DNA of 9,322 nucleotides from an uncultured Rhodospirillales bacterium. Lineage in GTDB: Bacteria; Pseudomonadota; Alphaproteobacteria; Acetobacterales; Acetobacteraceae. Shown piece by piece: positions 1-7,197 of this stretch. The notes under the pieces were generated by a model that saw only the letters and a program-made list of their open reading frames with translations, had not been told where the DNA came from and searched no databases. Numbering within the stretch: the stretch's first letter is position 1; each line of letters begins with the position of its first letter. The DNA is taken from contig CAIVDX010000527.1 of assembly GCA_903904805.1 (NCBI GenBank), positions 1 to 9,322 of the forward strand. Direction: 5' to 3'. A program made the translations under genes and the position numbers.

Positions 1-717
1 CAGCAACACGCCATCGATCACCACCAGCCGTGCAAGATCGATCACGGGCAGGCGCTGCCACACCCCCTCGAGCACAGCGGCCGAGAATGCTGAATACACA
101 GTCAGCAGAATCGTCGACCGGTCGGTGATCGACAACACCGCGCGATTGTCCTTCACCCATTGACCGACATAAGGGCGCAGCACCTGGCCGGCGATGAAGG
201 GCAGCAGCAACTGCGCGAAAATCTTCCCCGCCTCCTCCCAACTCGCCCCGCCCGCATGGCCCGACAGAAGCAAGCCGACCAGCACCGGCGTGATGAACAT
301 GCCCAGCAGGTTTGAGGCAGTGGCCGCACACACCGCAGCAGCGATGTTGCCACGCCCGATCGAGGTGAAGGCGATCGAAGACTGCACCGTCGAGGGCAGC
401 ACGCACAGGAAGATCACCCCGTTCCACAGCGGCCCGGTCAGGAATCCCGGCAGCAGCGCTCGCATCACCAGGCCCAGCAGCGGGAACAACACGAAGGTAC
501 ATCCGAGAATCAGCAGATGCAGCCGCCAATGCCGCATGCCGGCGACCACCGCCTCACGGGACAGCCGCGACCCCTGAAAGAAAAACAACGCGGCGACGGC
601 AAAGGTCGCCAGCCAACTCACCGCGCTCGCCACTCCCCCGGAGGCCGGCAGGAAGCTCGCAAGCAGGACCATCCCCACCAGAGCAAGGGTAAAAGGGTCC
701 GGCCGAAAATTTTTCAA
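1..717 (-). CDS. Bile acid:sodium symporter family (BASS/YfeH-like) transporter, 3' end missing
   Basis: The reading frame is open from a TTG at 717 to the window edge, giving 239 residues; members of this family are usually about 320-340 residues, so roughly the last quarter lies outside. The N-terminus (RPDPFTLAL, then a hydrophobic helix) and the block LPSTVQSSIAFTSIGRGN around residues 107-124, followed by ATASNLLGMFITP near 132-144, are typical of the YfeH-like branch of the BASS superfamily, polytopic inner-membrane carriers of organic anions. The frame has a stop just upstream (732-730), and TTG is the only start that keeps the conserved N-terminus; no strong Shine-Dalgarno sequence is visible. 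The start lies four bases after the stop of the HpaB-type gene, so translation is probably coupled. The substrate is unknown; in this setting it may import an aromatic or organic acid, or export a product. The family call is firm, the role is inference. Confidence 0.85.
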   Translation of the reverse strand, partial: MKNFRPDPFTLALVGMVLLASFLPASGGVASAVSWLATFAVAALFFFQGSRLSREAVVAGMRHWRLHLLILGCTFVLFPLLGLVMRALLPGFLTGPLWNGVIFLCVLPSTVQSSIAFTSIGRGNIAAAVCAATASNLLGMFITPVLVGLLLSGHAGGASWEEAGKIFAQLLLPFIAGQVLRPYVGQWVKDNRAVLSITDRSTILLTVYSAFSAAVLEGVWQRLPVIDLARLVVIDGVLL

Positions 718-721
718 AGTC

Positions 722-2221
722 TCAGTCTTTCAGGCTCAACGCCTGATCCACCAAGGCGGTTGCGCGGCCAAAATCATAGTTGCGGAACATGTTCATACGG
801 ACGAGGTGCGACGCGCCGCCGTAGAATTTCTCATATTGCTCGTGCCGACCAGCGAACTCGCTGCCGATCAGATCCCAGGCCAGCTTCAAGGCAGCGGCGC
901 GCTGCTGGGCGGTGTAGCCCGGCGAGCAGATATAGCGCTCCAGATCCGCGGCGATCTCAGGATTGTCGAAATCCCGCATCGAGGACGGCACCATGATCAT
1001 CGAACCACCGGCAAGTTCGCGTGCCATATTGAGAAGCTTCGGGTTCAGATCGGTCTGGATCGCCATCACGGCATACAGCGCCGCGCGTGAGGGCCATAGC
1101 GTGCCCTCATCATCGAGGGTGGCGTTATATTCCTGCATCTGCACCATGTTCTCAACGATGGTGGCGTAGGCTGCCATCTCGCCGATCTGCGAGATCACCG
1201 GCGGCACACCGATATTGCCGGTAATCTCCGCGGTGCGCTTGGTCAGCCCCATCAGGAAGCGCAGCTTGGTCGCCCAGCGTGTCTGCGCCTGGTGATTGCC
1301 CAGCGCATGCGCCGGCGTCTGCCACCACTGCGCCGCGCACAGCGCGATGTTGCGGTAGAAGAACACATCCTCCCACGGCACCAGCACGTCATTCATCACC
1401 ACCAGCGCATCCATCTCGTCAAAGCGCGACGACAGCGGATAATCGTCCATCGAGCTGGCAGTGTCGGCGTAGGAACGGCGCGCATAGATCTTGAAGCCGG
1501 GTGCGTTCACCGGGATCATCACACCAAACGCGTAGGCTTCCTCGCCAGCCTGCAACGGATGAATGCAGCTGACATAAACATAATCGGAGAACACCGCACC
1601 GGTGGCCAATTGCTGCGCACCGCGGATGATCAGGCCCGCATCGGTCTCGCGCACCACGCCGGCATGCAGATACGGGTCAGACTGCTCATGCGCGCGCTTG
1701 CTGCGGTTGATCTGCGGCGGCACGATCGCGTAGCTGACATACAGATGCTCGTCGCGCGCCCGGGCATACCAGCGGCGCATATTGTCGCCCCATTCCTTGC
1801 CCGCCAGCTGATCGAACACGCTGGCCTTCGAGGCATAGCCGGTCAGGAAGCTTGCCACATGATCCGGTGTCCGCCCCATCAGACCAAACGTCGATTCGGT
1901 CCAACGCGTGACCATCGCGCGACGGTCGGCGAGATCCTGCTTGGTCTTCGGGATTTGATAGCAGCGCAGCACCGGCTTGCCGGTGTCCGGTGACGTGAAG
2001 GTCATCACATCCCGCAGCGCCGGATCGGCGGCGATGTCGTAAAGCCGCGCGATCGAGCGCGCGGCCCCCCGATAGGATGGGTGGTTGGCGACGTCACGCA
2101 CCAGTTCGCCGTTCTGATATACGTTGCGGTCGGGCTCGGAGAGTTTGCGCAAATATTCGGCGCCAGTGCGCATTCCATCCAGGCCGGTCTTGCTCAGCAG
2201 ATCAGGCGAGTGCGTGTCCAT
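722..2221 (-). CDS. HpaB-type flavin-dependent monooxygenase (4-hydroxyphenylacetate 3-hydroxylase oxygenase family)
   Basis: The 499-residue product has the usual length and layout of the class D two-component flavin monooxygenases (HpaB, Acinetobacter HPAH C2, PvcC, HadA). These use reduced FAD or FMN from a separate reductase to hydroxylate a phenolic or related ring. Visible landmarks are GLMGRTPDH at residues 113-121 (substrate/flavin pocket), the central beta-domain stretch AGVVRETDAGLIIRGAQQLAT at about 187-207, VPWEDVFFYR at 281-290, and the helical C-terminal domain with ELAGGSMIMVPSS at 402-414. The position after RTPD, Tyr in the E. coli and Thermus enzymes as I recall them, is His121 here, as in the C2-like branch. 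The ATG at 2221 is preceded by AAAGG (2234-2230) at eight bases. No HpaC-like reductase is in the window. It could act on a phenol, hydroxyaryl acid or heterocycle; the family is clear, the substrate is not. Confidence 0.9.
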   Translation of the reverse strand: MDTHSPDLLSKTGLDGMRTGAEYLRKLSEPDRNVYQNGELVRDVANHPSYRGAARSIARLYDIAADPALRDVMTFTSPDTGKPVLRCYQIPKTKQDLADRRAMVTRWTESTFGLMGRTPDHVASFLTGYASKASVFDQLAGKEWGDNMRRWYARARDEHLYVSYAIVPPQINRSKRAHEQSDPYLHAGVVRETDAGLIIRGAQQLATGAVFSDYVYVSCIHPLQAGEEAYAFGVMIPVNAPGFKIYARRSYADTASSMDDYPLSSRFDEMDALVVMNDVLVPWEDVFFYRNIALCAAQWWQTPAHALGNHQAQTRWATKLRFLMGLTKRTAEITGNIGVPPVISQIGEMAAYATIVENMVQMQEYNATLDDEGTLWPSRAALYAVMAIQTDLNPKLLNMARELAGGSMIMVPSSMRDFDNPEIAADLERYICSPGYTAQQRAAALKLAWDLIGSEFAGRHEQYEKFYGGASHLVRMNMFRNYDFGRATALVDQALSLKD

Positions 2222-2250
2222 CGTCGTTGCCTTTCAGAAATCCCAGCTCT

Positions 2251-3174
2251 TCAGGATGCCCAATATTGGGCGTACTGCGTGGCCACGATGGCCTCATACG
2301 GCTTGGATGTGGTCTGCTTGCCGACTTCGGCAAGGAAGGTCTGCATCGCCGCGACCGAATGCGGCGAAATGCTCGCGTCGTAGTAGGGGAGATCGCGCTT
2401 GATCAACGTGGTGATCAGCGCCGCCTCGCTGGGCGGAAAGCGCTTCTCGCCAATTTCGAAGGCCCGCTCCGGGTTCGCCTTCAACAGCTTATGCACACGC
2501 GAAATGCCACGCACACAGGCGGCCACCGCGTCGGAATGGTCGGCGATGATCTTGTCGGAGGTGGCGATCGACGCGAAACTGTAATCAAAGCAGCCCTTCG
2601 GCCCGTCGCCCCGGCGAATATCCAGCACCATGGTGCCCACCCCGCGGGTGACGGCAACCTCCGCCCCCATGCCGTTCGCCCAGAAGCCGTCAATCTTGCC
2701 GTCTTCCAGCGCCTGCGCCGCCATCACACCGAAATTCATGCCCGCACCAATGAAGCCGGGCACCGGCATGATCGTCACATCATCAGCAACGACATCGATC
2801 CCGCCAGCTTCGAGGGTGCGGCGCAGCCCCAGATTCACCCAGGGTGCGGCGCCAATCTTGCGCCCTTTCACACAGGACAGATCGCCCTTGGTCGCGCCGA
2901 TGTCGCTGCGCATGATGAGGAACCAATACATCCCCTGCCCCTGCGCCGCGATCAGCTTCACCCCGTCCCACTCAGGAAAGGCATGCACAGCGGAGTGCGC
3001 GGAACCGGCGACAAAATCCGCCTGGCCATCACGCAGATATTCGTAGCTCTTGTCGACCGGCGTGATCAGCTCAACCTCGATATCCACACCCTCGGCGGCG
3101 AAGCAGCCGAGATCGGCGGCAGCGATGGCCGGGAAGTAGGAGTTCGAGATCATATCGGGCAGAATCAGCTTCAT
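2251..3174 (-). CDS. NMT1/SsuA-like substrate-binding-fold protein without a signal peptide
   Basis: The 307-residue product has the two-lobed fold of the NMT1/THI5-like (SsuA/TauA) binding proteins: AAADLGCFAAEGVDIEVELI (residues 18-37), DGQADFVAGSAHSA (49-62), KGRKIGAAPWVNLGLRR (103-119) and the C-terminal CVRGISRVHKLLKANPERA helix. It begins directly with the first beta strand of the mature domain (MKLILPDMISNSYFP), leaving no hydrophobic leader. A secreted longer form is excluded because an in-frame TGA stands at 3198-3196 with no start before GTG 3177. ATG 3174 is preferred over GTG 3177 because GAGGAA (3186-3181) lies six bases before it. The gene is 41 bases after the permease. It may be a cytoplasmic ligand-binding protein or an enzyme using this fold (as THI5 and MqnA/MqnD do), or a binding protein that reaches the periplasm another way. 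Fold is confident; role is open. Confidence 0.87.
   Translation of the reverse strand: MKLILPDMISNSYFPAIAAADLGCFAAEGVDIEVELITPVDKSYEYLRDGQADFVAGSAHSAVHAFPEWDGVKLIAAQGQGMYWFLIMRSDIGATKGDLSCVKGRKIGAAPWVNLGLRRTLEAGGIDVVADDVTIMPVPGFIGAGMNFGVMAAQALEDGKIDGFWANGMGAEVAVTRGVGTMVLDIRRGDGPKGCFDYSFASIATSDKIIADHSDAVAACVRGISRVHKLLKANPERAFEIGEKRFPPSEAALITTLIKRDLPYYDASISPHSVAAMQTFLAEVGKQTTSKPYEAIVATQYAQYWAS
2258..2271. repeat. Perfect 14-base palindrome at the 3' end of the signal-less binding protein gene
   Basis: GCCCAATATTGGGC is a perfect dyad encoding Gln-Tyr-Trp-Ala near the C-terminus, about 37 bases before the HpaB-type start. A dyad of this size is expected by chance roughly once per 16 kb, so it is weak evidence of function. 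There is no U-tract and no promoter-like sequence beside it. Confidence 0.3.
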
Positions 3175-3180
3175 CACGCG

Positions 3181-3186
3181 TTCCTC
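3181..3186 (-). promoter_or_regulatory. Shine-Dalgarno sequence of the signal-less binding protein
   Basis: GAGGAA lies six bases before ATG 3174 and only three before GTG 3177. This favours the ATG as the start. Together with the in-frame stop at 3198-3196 it shows that no leader peptide is encoded upstream. Confidence 0.6.
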
Positions 3187-3215
3187 AGGAAAGTTTCAAA
3201 ATCTACCGGTCGATC

Positions 3216-4061
3216 TCAGGCGCTGTCGCGCCCACTCAGTTCAGTCTGCCACGGGGCGACCTTGCGCTCGATGATCCCGATCAATCCGGTCAGGCCGGTC
3301 GCCATGACCATCAGCAGCACCACCGGGACGAACATCGTGGCTGTATCAAAATTGTTCGCCGAATTGATGATGATCGCGCCCAGCCCAGACAGTGCGGTGA
3401 AGAACTCAGCGATGATCATCGCCACCACCGCCTTGCCGACCGCGAGGCGAACGCCGGCCATGATGTAGGGCAGCGTCGCCGGGAAGATGATCCGGCGCAT
3501 GATGACATGGTCAGGGGCGACAAAGCTCTTGCCAACCTCGATCAAGGATTTCGGCACTGACGAAACGCCCACCCAGGTGTTGATGCACACCGGGAAGACC
3601 GACATCAGGAAAACCACGGCCACCTTCACCATCACGCCAAGGCCAAACCACAGCACCAGCAGCGGCACCAGCGCCACCAGCGGCATCGCGAAGCCGGCGG
3701 TGACGAATATTCCAAGCGCCGCCTCGACAGTGCGGAAGCGTCCGATCACCAGGCCAAGCGGCACACCGACCACGATCGCCAGCACATAGCCCAACACGAA
3801 GCTCTTGCAGCTTTCGAAGAAGGCCGGAACCAACGTACCGTCACGCATGACGTCGAGAAAAGCCGCGAAGATCGCGCTCGGGTAGGAACCGAACACCGGG
3901 TTCACATCGCGGCCAAAAATTTCCCACAGAACGAAGAACGTGACCACCGAGATCACCGTGATCACCCAACGCGGCAGGGCAAATTTAGGCCGGCTGAGCA
4001 CCTCAGGCATCGTCGCTGTGACGATGGGCTGGGCATCCGCGGTTCCGGTGGTGATGCTCAT
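3216..4061 (-). CDS. ABC transporter permease, SsuC/TauC-like
   Basis: The 281-residue product is an inner-membrane permease of the SsuC/TauC type (binding-protein-dependent transport inner membrane component). It has about six hydrophobic segments, near residues 33-50, 85-107, 115-139, 143-165, 203-225 and 242-263, with FGSYPSAIFAAF (57-68) between the first two, as is usual in this family. The EAA-like coupling loop is EVGKSFVAPDHVIMRRIIFPATLP (split here as 175-198); the Gly normally found seven positions in is Val181. The start is ATG 4061, which has GAGGAG (4073-4068) six bases upstream overlapping the stop of the ATPase gene; a longer reading to 4262 would be an Arg/Cys-rich extension translated out of the ATPase gene and is not credible. 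It should form a homodimeric channel with the ATPase encoded just before it. The family is clear, the substrate unknown. Confidence 0.92.
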   Translation of the reverse strand: MSITTGTADAQPIVTATMPEVLSRPKFALPRWVITVISVVTFFVLWEIFGRDVNPVFGSYPSAIFAAFLDVMRDGTLVPAFFESCKSFVLGYVLAIVVGVPLGLVIGRFRTVEAALGIFVTAGFAMPLVALVPLLVLWFGLGVMVKVAVVFLMSVFPVCINTWVGVSSVPKSLIEVGKSFVAPDHVIMRRIIFPATLPYIMAGVRLAVGKAVVAMIIAEFFTALSGLGAIIINSANNFDTATMFVPVVLLMVMATGLTGLIGIIERKVAPWQTELSGRDSA

Positions 4062-4067
4062 CGCAAG

Positions 4068-4073
4068 CTCCTC
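4068..4073 (-). promoter_or_regulatory. Shine-Dalgarno sequence of the permease, overlapping the ATPase stop
   Basis: GAGGAG lies six bases before the permease ATG at 4061 and shares bases with the ATPase TGA (4074-4072). This fixes the permease start well inside the longer open frame and points to coupled translation of ATPase and permease. Confidence 0.65.
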
Positions 4074-4851
4074 AATGGGTCGCCGTGTCGCCATGCAGCG
4101 CGTGCCATACATGAAGGCGGGTCTGGGCAAAGGCCGGCTGCGTGCGCATTTCTGCCAGATCGAAGCCCTCGCGCGCCAGCGATACCTGCACGATCTCCTG
4201 CACCTGGCCGGCGCGCAGCACAACGATCTTGTCCGCGAGCAGCACCGCCTCATCCAGATCATGCGTCACCAGCATGATGGTCTTGCCGGTGCGCGCATGG
4301 ATCTGCAGCAATTCGCCATGCATGGTTTCGCGGGTCTGACTGTCCAGCGCGCCGAACGGCTCATCCATCAGCAGCACCTCAGGATCGATGGCAAGGGCAC
4401 GCGCGATGCCCACGCGCTGCTTCATCCCGCCGGACAGCTGATGCGGGCGGCGCTGCATGCTGTCCTTCAGCCCGACCAGCTCGAGATATTTCATCGCGGT
4501 GTCCTGCAGCTCCGCGCCGCGCATGCCCTTCATCTCCAGGCCGAACATCACGTTTTCCTTCGCCGTCAACCAGGGCAGCAGCTCGGCATGCTGAAACACG
4601 ATGCCGCGGTCATGTCCGCAGCCTTTGACCTCCCGCCCGTTCACCAGCACCTTGCCGCTGGTGGCGGTCTCAAGACCCATGGCGATGCGCAGCGCGGTGG
4701 TCTTGCCACAGCCGCTTGGGCCGATCAGCGCGACAATCTGCTTGTCCTCAACAGTGAAGTTGAGGTCCTTCAGCGCCTGTACACCCTGAATCCGGCCATC
4801 AACCTTCAGGCCGAACCATTTTGACACATCGGCGAACGCCACTTGCCCCAT
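4072..4851 (-). CDS. ABC transporter ATP-binding protein, SsuB/TauB-like
   Basis: The 259-residue product is the ATPase of a nitrate/sulfonate/taurine-type importer and energises transport from the cytoplasmic side. All nucleotide-binding elements are intact: Walker A GPSGCGKT (residues 44-51), Q-loop Gln87 in IVFQHAELLPW, signature LSGGMKQR (139-146), Walker B VLLMDEP (159-165), D-loop ALD (168-170) and the H-loop His197 in VTHDLDEA. The short C-terminal tail after the last strand carries no extra regulatory domain. ATG 4851 is chosen over an in-frame TTG at 4869 because GGAGG (4864-4860) sits eight bases before the ATG and the TTG precedes that site. The start is one base after the stop of the secreted binding protein, and the permease follows ten bases after the stop. 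It belongs with that binding protein and permease. Confidence 0.95.
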   Translation of the reverse strand: MGQVAFADVSKWFGLKVDGRIQGVQALKDLNFTVEDKQIVALIGPSGCGKTTALRIAMGLETATSGKVLVNGREVKGCGHDRGIVFQHAELLPWLTAKENVMFGLEMKGMRGAELQDTAMKYLELVGLKDSMQRRPHQLSGGMKQRVGIARALAIDPEVLLMDEPFGALDSQTRETMHGELLQIHARTGKTIMLVTHDLDEAVLLADKIVVLRAGQVQEIVQVSLAREGFDLAEMRTQPAFAQTRLHVWHALHGDTATH

Positions 4852-4852
4852 C

Positions 4853-5827
4853 TCAGCTCCCTCCGCCAATGCCGGACAATTTGAGCGCCTGCGGCTGCAA
4901 GGTCATGTCAACCAGCTTGGCCAGATCGTAGGGTGCGTTGAGATTGCCGGTACGCACAAGAAGATCCTGCATCCAGCGCAGCTTTTCCAACGGCACCGGG
5001 GCGGTCGGATCAACCGCATGATATTTCGCCACCTGTCGGAAGATCTCCTCCGGGCGCTGATCGTCAGGCTTTGCACCGGTCAGACGGCGGGCAAGTGCCG
5101 CACCTTCGTCAGGATGCGCCAACGCATAGGACCAACCCTGCATGTCGGCGGCGAAAAAACCGGTGGCCTCCGCCCGCCGGTCGCGCAACGTTTTGCTGCT
5201 CATATAGGAGCAGAAACGAACGTAATTCGGCAATTCCTCAGCCGCGCTGGCCAGCATCTGCATGCCCTGCGCGGGGATCAGCGGCAGAAACTCAGTCGAG
5301 AACGCGGCGGCCTGCACCAACCCCTGGCTGAGGGCGCGAAAGCGGTCGGCATCACTGCCGAGCACCGCAAACTTCACGCTGCTCGGCGCCATGCCGTTCT
5401 TTTCCAGGATCGCGCGCGCCACAAGGTCTGGCAACGACCCAGGACCGGAGATGGCAAAATTCTGGCCGGCCAATGCCTTGATGTCAGGCACACCCGCCTT
5501 GGTGAAAATGCCGTAGGTCAGGCCGGGCCAGTAGCAGCCCACCAGCTTCACATCCGCCCCATGCGCCGCCGCCAGGATGGCCGCACCCGGATTGCTCTCA
5601 TAGCTGTCGAGATCGCCCGCCAGGAACGCCTTGATCGCCAACGCGTCGCCCTTGAACTGCACATATTCGATCTTCAAACCCTGGCGCGCGGCAAAATCAT
5701 GCTCGCTGGGCATAAAGACGATACCCGCATCCGCCTTCGCCTCAACGATGCCATGGCGCCAGACCTTTTCCTCCGCATGCGCCGAGGTCGCGATGGCCAA
5801 CGCGCAGAATGCGGTGAGCAGGCGCAT
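4853..5827 (-). CDS. Secreted NMT1/SsuA-like ABC substrate-binding protein
   Basis: The 324-residue product starts with a clear Sec signal peptide: a basic start MRLL, a hydrophobic stretch TAFCALAIATS and an AHA cleavage site after residue 18, so the mature protein begins EEKVWRHG. The body fits the NMT1/SsuA-like periplasmic binding proteins: HDFAARQGLKIEYVQFKGD (43-61), AIKAFLAGDLDSYESNPGAA (64-83), LVGCYWPGLTYGIFTK (95-110) and the lobe-2 entry ALAGQNFAISGPGSLPDLVAR (118-138). It should capture the imported ligand in the periplasm and deliver it to the SsuC-like permease. The start is ATG 5827, sharing one base with the stop of the amidase gene (TGATG); no good Shine-Dalgarno sequence is present, so translation is probably by coupling to the amidase. 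The ligand cannot be read from the sequence; position beside an amidase suggests an amide or N-acyl compound. Confidence 0.92.
   Translation of the reverse strand: MRLLTAFCALAIATSAHAEEKVWRHGIVEAKADAGIVFMPSEHDFAARQGLKIEYVQFKGDALAIKAFLAGDLDSYESNPGAAILAAAHGADVKLVGCYWPGLTYGIFTKAGVPDIKALAGQNFAISGPGSLPDLVARAILEKNGMAPSSVKFAVLGSDADRFRALSQGLVQAAAFSTEFLPLIPAQGMQMLASAAEELPNYVRFCSYMSSKTLRDRRAEATGFFAADMQGWSYALAHPDEGAALARRLTGAKPDDQRPEEIFRQVAKYHAVDPTAPVPLEKLRWMQDLLVRTGNLNAPYDLAKLVDMTLQPQALKLSGIGGGS
4857..4864 (-). promoter_or_regulatory. Shine-Dalgarno sequence of the ABC ATPase
   Basis: GGAGGGAG lies inside the last codons of the secreted binding protein, just before ATG 4851. It settles the ATPase start in favour of the ATG over the in-frame TTG at 4869. 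Confidence 0.65.
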
Positions 5828-7197
5828 CAAACGGTGGCCGGAACAATGTCGTTGATCGACGCCGCGAAGCCGAACAACTCCGCATCGCGGCCACGATAGC
5901 CGATCAGTTGCAAGCCCAGCGGCAGGCCCTCGTCCCGCAGTTTCGGCAGCGTGACAACCGGCACGCCGAGCAGCGAGCCCGGCACCACGAAGATCGGGTT
6001 GCCGGTCGAGCCCAGACCGAGCGGCGCCGCACCTGGCGCGGTGATGGAGATCGTGAGGTCAGCACTGGCAAGAAGCCGGGCGTGCAATGCGCGGATTTCC
6101 TCGCGGCGCTGCAGCGCCTTGACATAATCCGCCGCGGTGAGGCTCGCCATGAACACCATCCGCTCCTGAACCGATTGGCTGAGCCCGGCATGGTCGCGCC
6201 GCGAGAACACGTTCAGCGGCCAACGCCATTCCCAGGCATTGATCAGCCGTGTGGTCGGCTCGGCATCTGGAAGTGCGCGTTCCAGCGCCTCAAGATCGGC
6301 ATTGTCGGCACGCGTGATCACGGTGATGCCAGCCGCACGCAGCGCCTCGGCGGCACGCATCAGCTCGGCCTTGGCCGTCTCCGTCGCGATCTCCCAGCCA
6401 TCGGTCTGCAACAATGCCACGCTCTTCGGCTTCACCGCGGCGGGCGGTGCCGCCGGGCCGGCAAGCGGCGCATGGCCAGGATCACCACCCACACGCAGCG
6501 CGATCGCCATCGCCGTCAGCCAGGCATCGCCCAGCGAAGCCGCCAACACACCGGTGCAGGACTGGCTCAGCAGATCAAGCGACCCACCACGATTGAGCGC
6601 GCCATAGGAAGGTTTGAACCCGATCACGCCGCAGAACGCCGCCGGACGAATGATCGACCCCACAACCTGCGTGCCCAGGCCCGCGGAGATCATGCCGCTG
6701 CCCACACCAGCCGCCGAACCCGAGGAGGACCCACCGGGTGTGCGCTCAAGGTCCCACGGATTGCGGGTGCCGCGCGGCTGAGTGGCGGCGAACTCGGTGG
6801 TCACGGTCTTGCCGACCACCACCGCGCCAGCCTCACGCAGCGCCGAGACGCTCGCGCTGTCAAACCATGATTGATAGGTCTCGAAGATCGGCGACCCCAT
6901 CTTCGTCGGCATGTCGCTGGTCTCGATGATGTCCTTGATGCCAACCGGCATGCCATCGATCGCGCTGAGCGGCTTGCCGGCGGCATAGCGCTGTGTGGAC
7001 TCGTCGGCCGCGGCACGCGCGGCGTCGAGTGCCAGCGTCACGAACGCGCCAATCTGCGGCTCCAGCGTGGTGATCCGCTCGATGCAGGCCTCCAGAAAGG
7101 CGCGCGGCGTATCCGCTCCGCTCTGGAAACGAGCCGTTGCGCTGTGGAAGGGAACCAGCCGAGGAGCCATCAGCGCGTTCATGTCTATGCTGCCCAT
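5827..7197 (-). CDS. Amidase-signature family amidohydrolase
   Basis: The 456-residue product is an amidase-signature enzyme of normal length, hydrolysing a carboxamide, or sometimes an ester, to the acid. The Ser-cisSer-Lys triad can be placed: Lys88 in GMPVGIKD, cis-Ser157 in PGGSSSGSAA and the nucleophile Ser181 in GTQVVGSIIRPAAFCG. The 24-residue gap between the two serines matches fatty acid amide hydrolase. The C-terminal block GNPIFVVPGSLLGVPVVTLP is also typical. There is no signal peptide, so it acts in the cytoplasm. The start is uncertain: ATG 7197 overlaps the monooxygenase gene by 13 bases, while ATG 7182 begins two bases after its stop; neither has a strong Shine-Dalgarno sequence, and the family core begins later. 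It lies between a ring monooxygenase and the importer genes, suggesting it processes the imported compound. It could also be a GatA-like paralogue, but no GatB/GatC is nearby. Confidence 0.92.
   Translation of the reverse strand: MGSIDMNALMAPRLVPFHSATARFQSGADTPRAFLEACIERITTLEPQIGAFVTLALDAARAAADESTQRYAAGKPLSAIDGMPVGIKDIIETSDMPTKMGSPIFETYQSWFDSASVSALREAGAVVVGKTVTTEFAATQPRGTRNPWDLERTPGGSSSGSAAGVGSGMISAGLGTQVVGSIIRPAAFCGVIGFKPSYGALNRGGSLDLLSQSCTGVLAASLGDAWLTAMAIALRVGGDPGHAPLAGPAAPPAAVKPKSVALLQTDGWEIATETAKAELMRAAEALRAAGITVITRADNADLEALERALPDAEPTTRLINAWEWRWPLNVFSRRDHAGLSQSVQERMVFMASLTAADYVKALQRREEIRALHARLLASADLTISITAPGAAPLGLGSTGNPIFVVPGSLLGVPVVTLPKLRDEGLPLGLQLIGYRGRDAELFGFAASINDIVPATV

Noticed and set aside
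2044..2065. Eight-base-pair GC-rich hairpin (GCCGCGCG...CGCGCGGC) in the HpaB-type gene
   Set aside because: It encodes Arg/Ala-rich residues well inside the gene; such stems are expected from GC-rich codon use.
2077..3468. Long plus-strand open frame (463 codons) opposite the HpaB-type 5' end, the signal-less binding protein and the permease 3' end
   Set aside because: It runs antisense across three genes with clear family matches, has Arg/His-rich low-complexity content and no recognisable domain. Long antisense frames are common in GC-rich DNA.
4062..4262. N-terminal extension of the permease to an upstream ATG at 4262
   Set aside because: The 67 extra residues are Arg/Cys-rich and are translated out of frame from the ATPase gene. 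ATG 4061 has a good ribosome site and gives the family's normal length.
3940..4824. Plus-strand open frame (294 codons) opposite the ABC ATPase
   Set aside because: Antisense shadow of a gene with complete Walker and signature motifs; no family resemblance.
4849..4869. TTG start at 4869 for the ABC ATPase
   Set aside because: It would place the GGAGG ribosome site inside the coding region; ATG 4851 is correctly spaced behind it.
2251..5827. Thiamine-precursor (HMP) uptake system, suggested by the NMT1/THI5-like binding proteins
   Set aside because: No TPP riboswitch or thiamine gene is visible, and the neighbours are two ring monooxygenases, an amidase and a cupin, which fit catabolism better. 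The NMT1 label covers many ligands.
5018..5899. Plus-strand open frame (293 codons) opposite the secreted binding protein
   Set aside because: Antisense to a protein with a clear signal peptide and fold; the translation shows no domain.
5908..6870. Plus-strand open frame (320 codons) opposite the amidase
   Set aside because: Arg/Gln/His-rich translation with no domain, fully antisense to an intact amidase with its catalytic triad.
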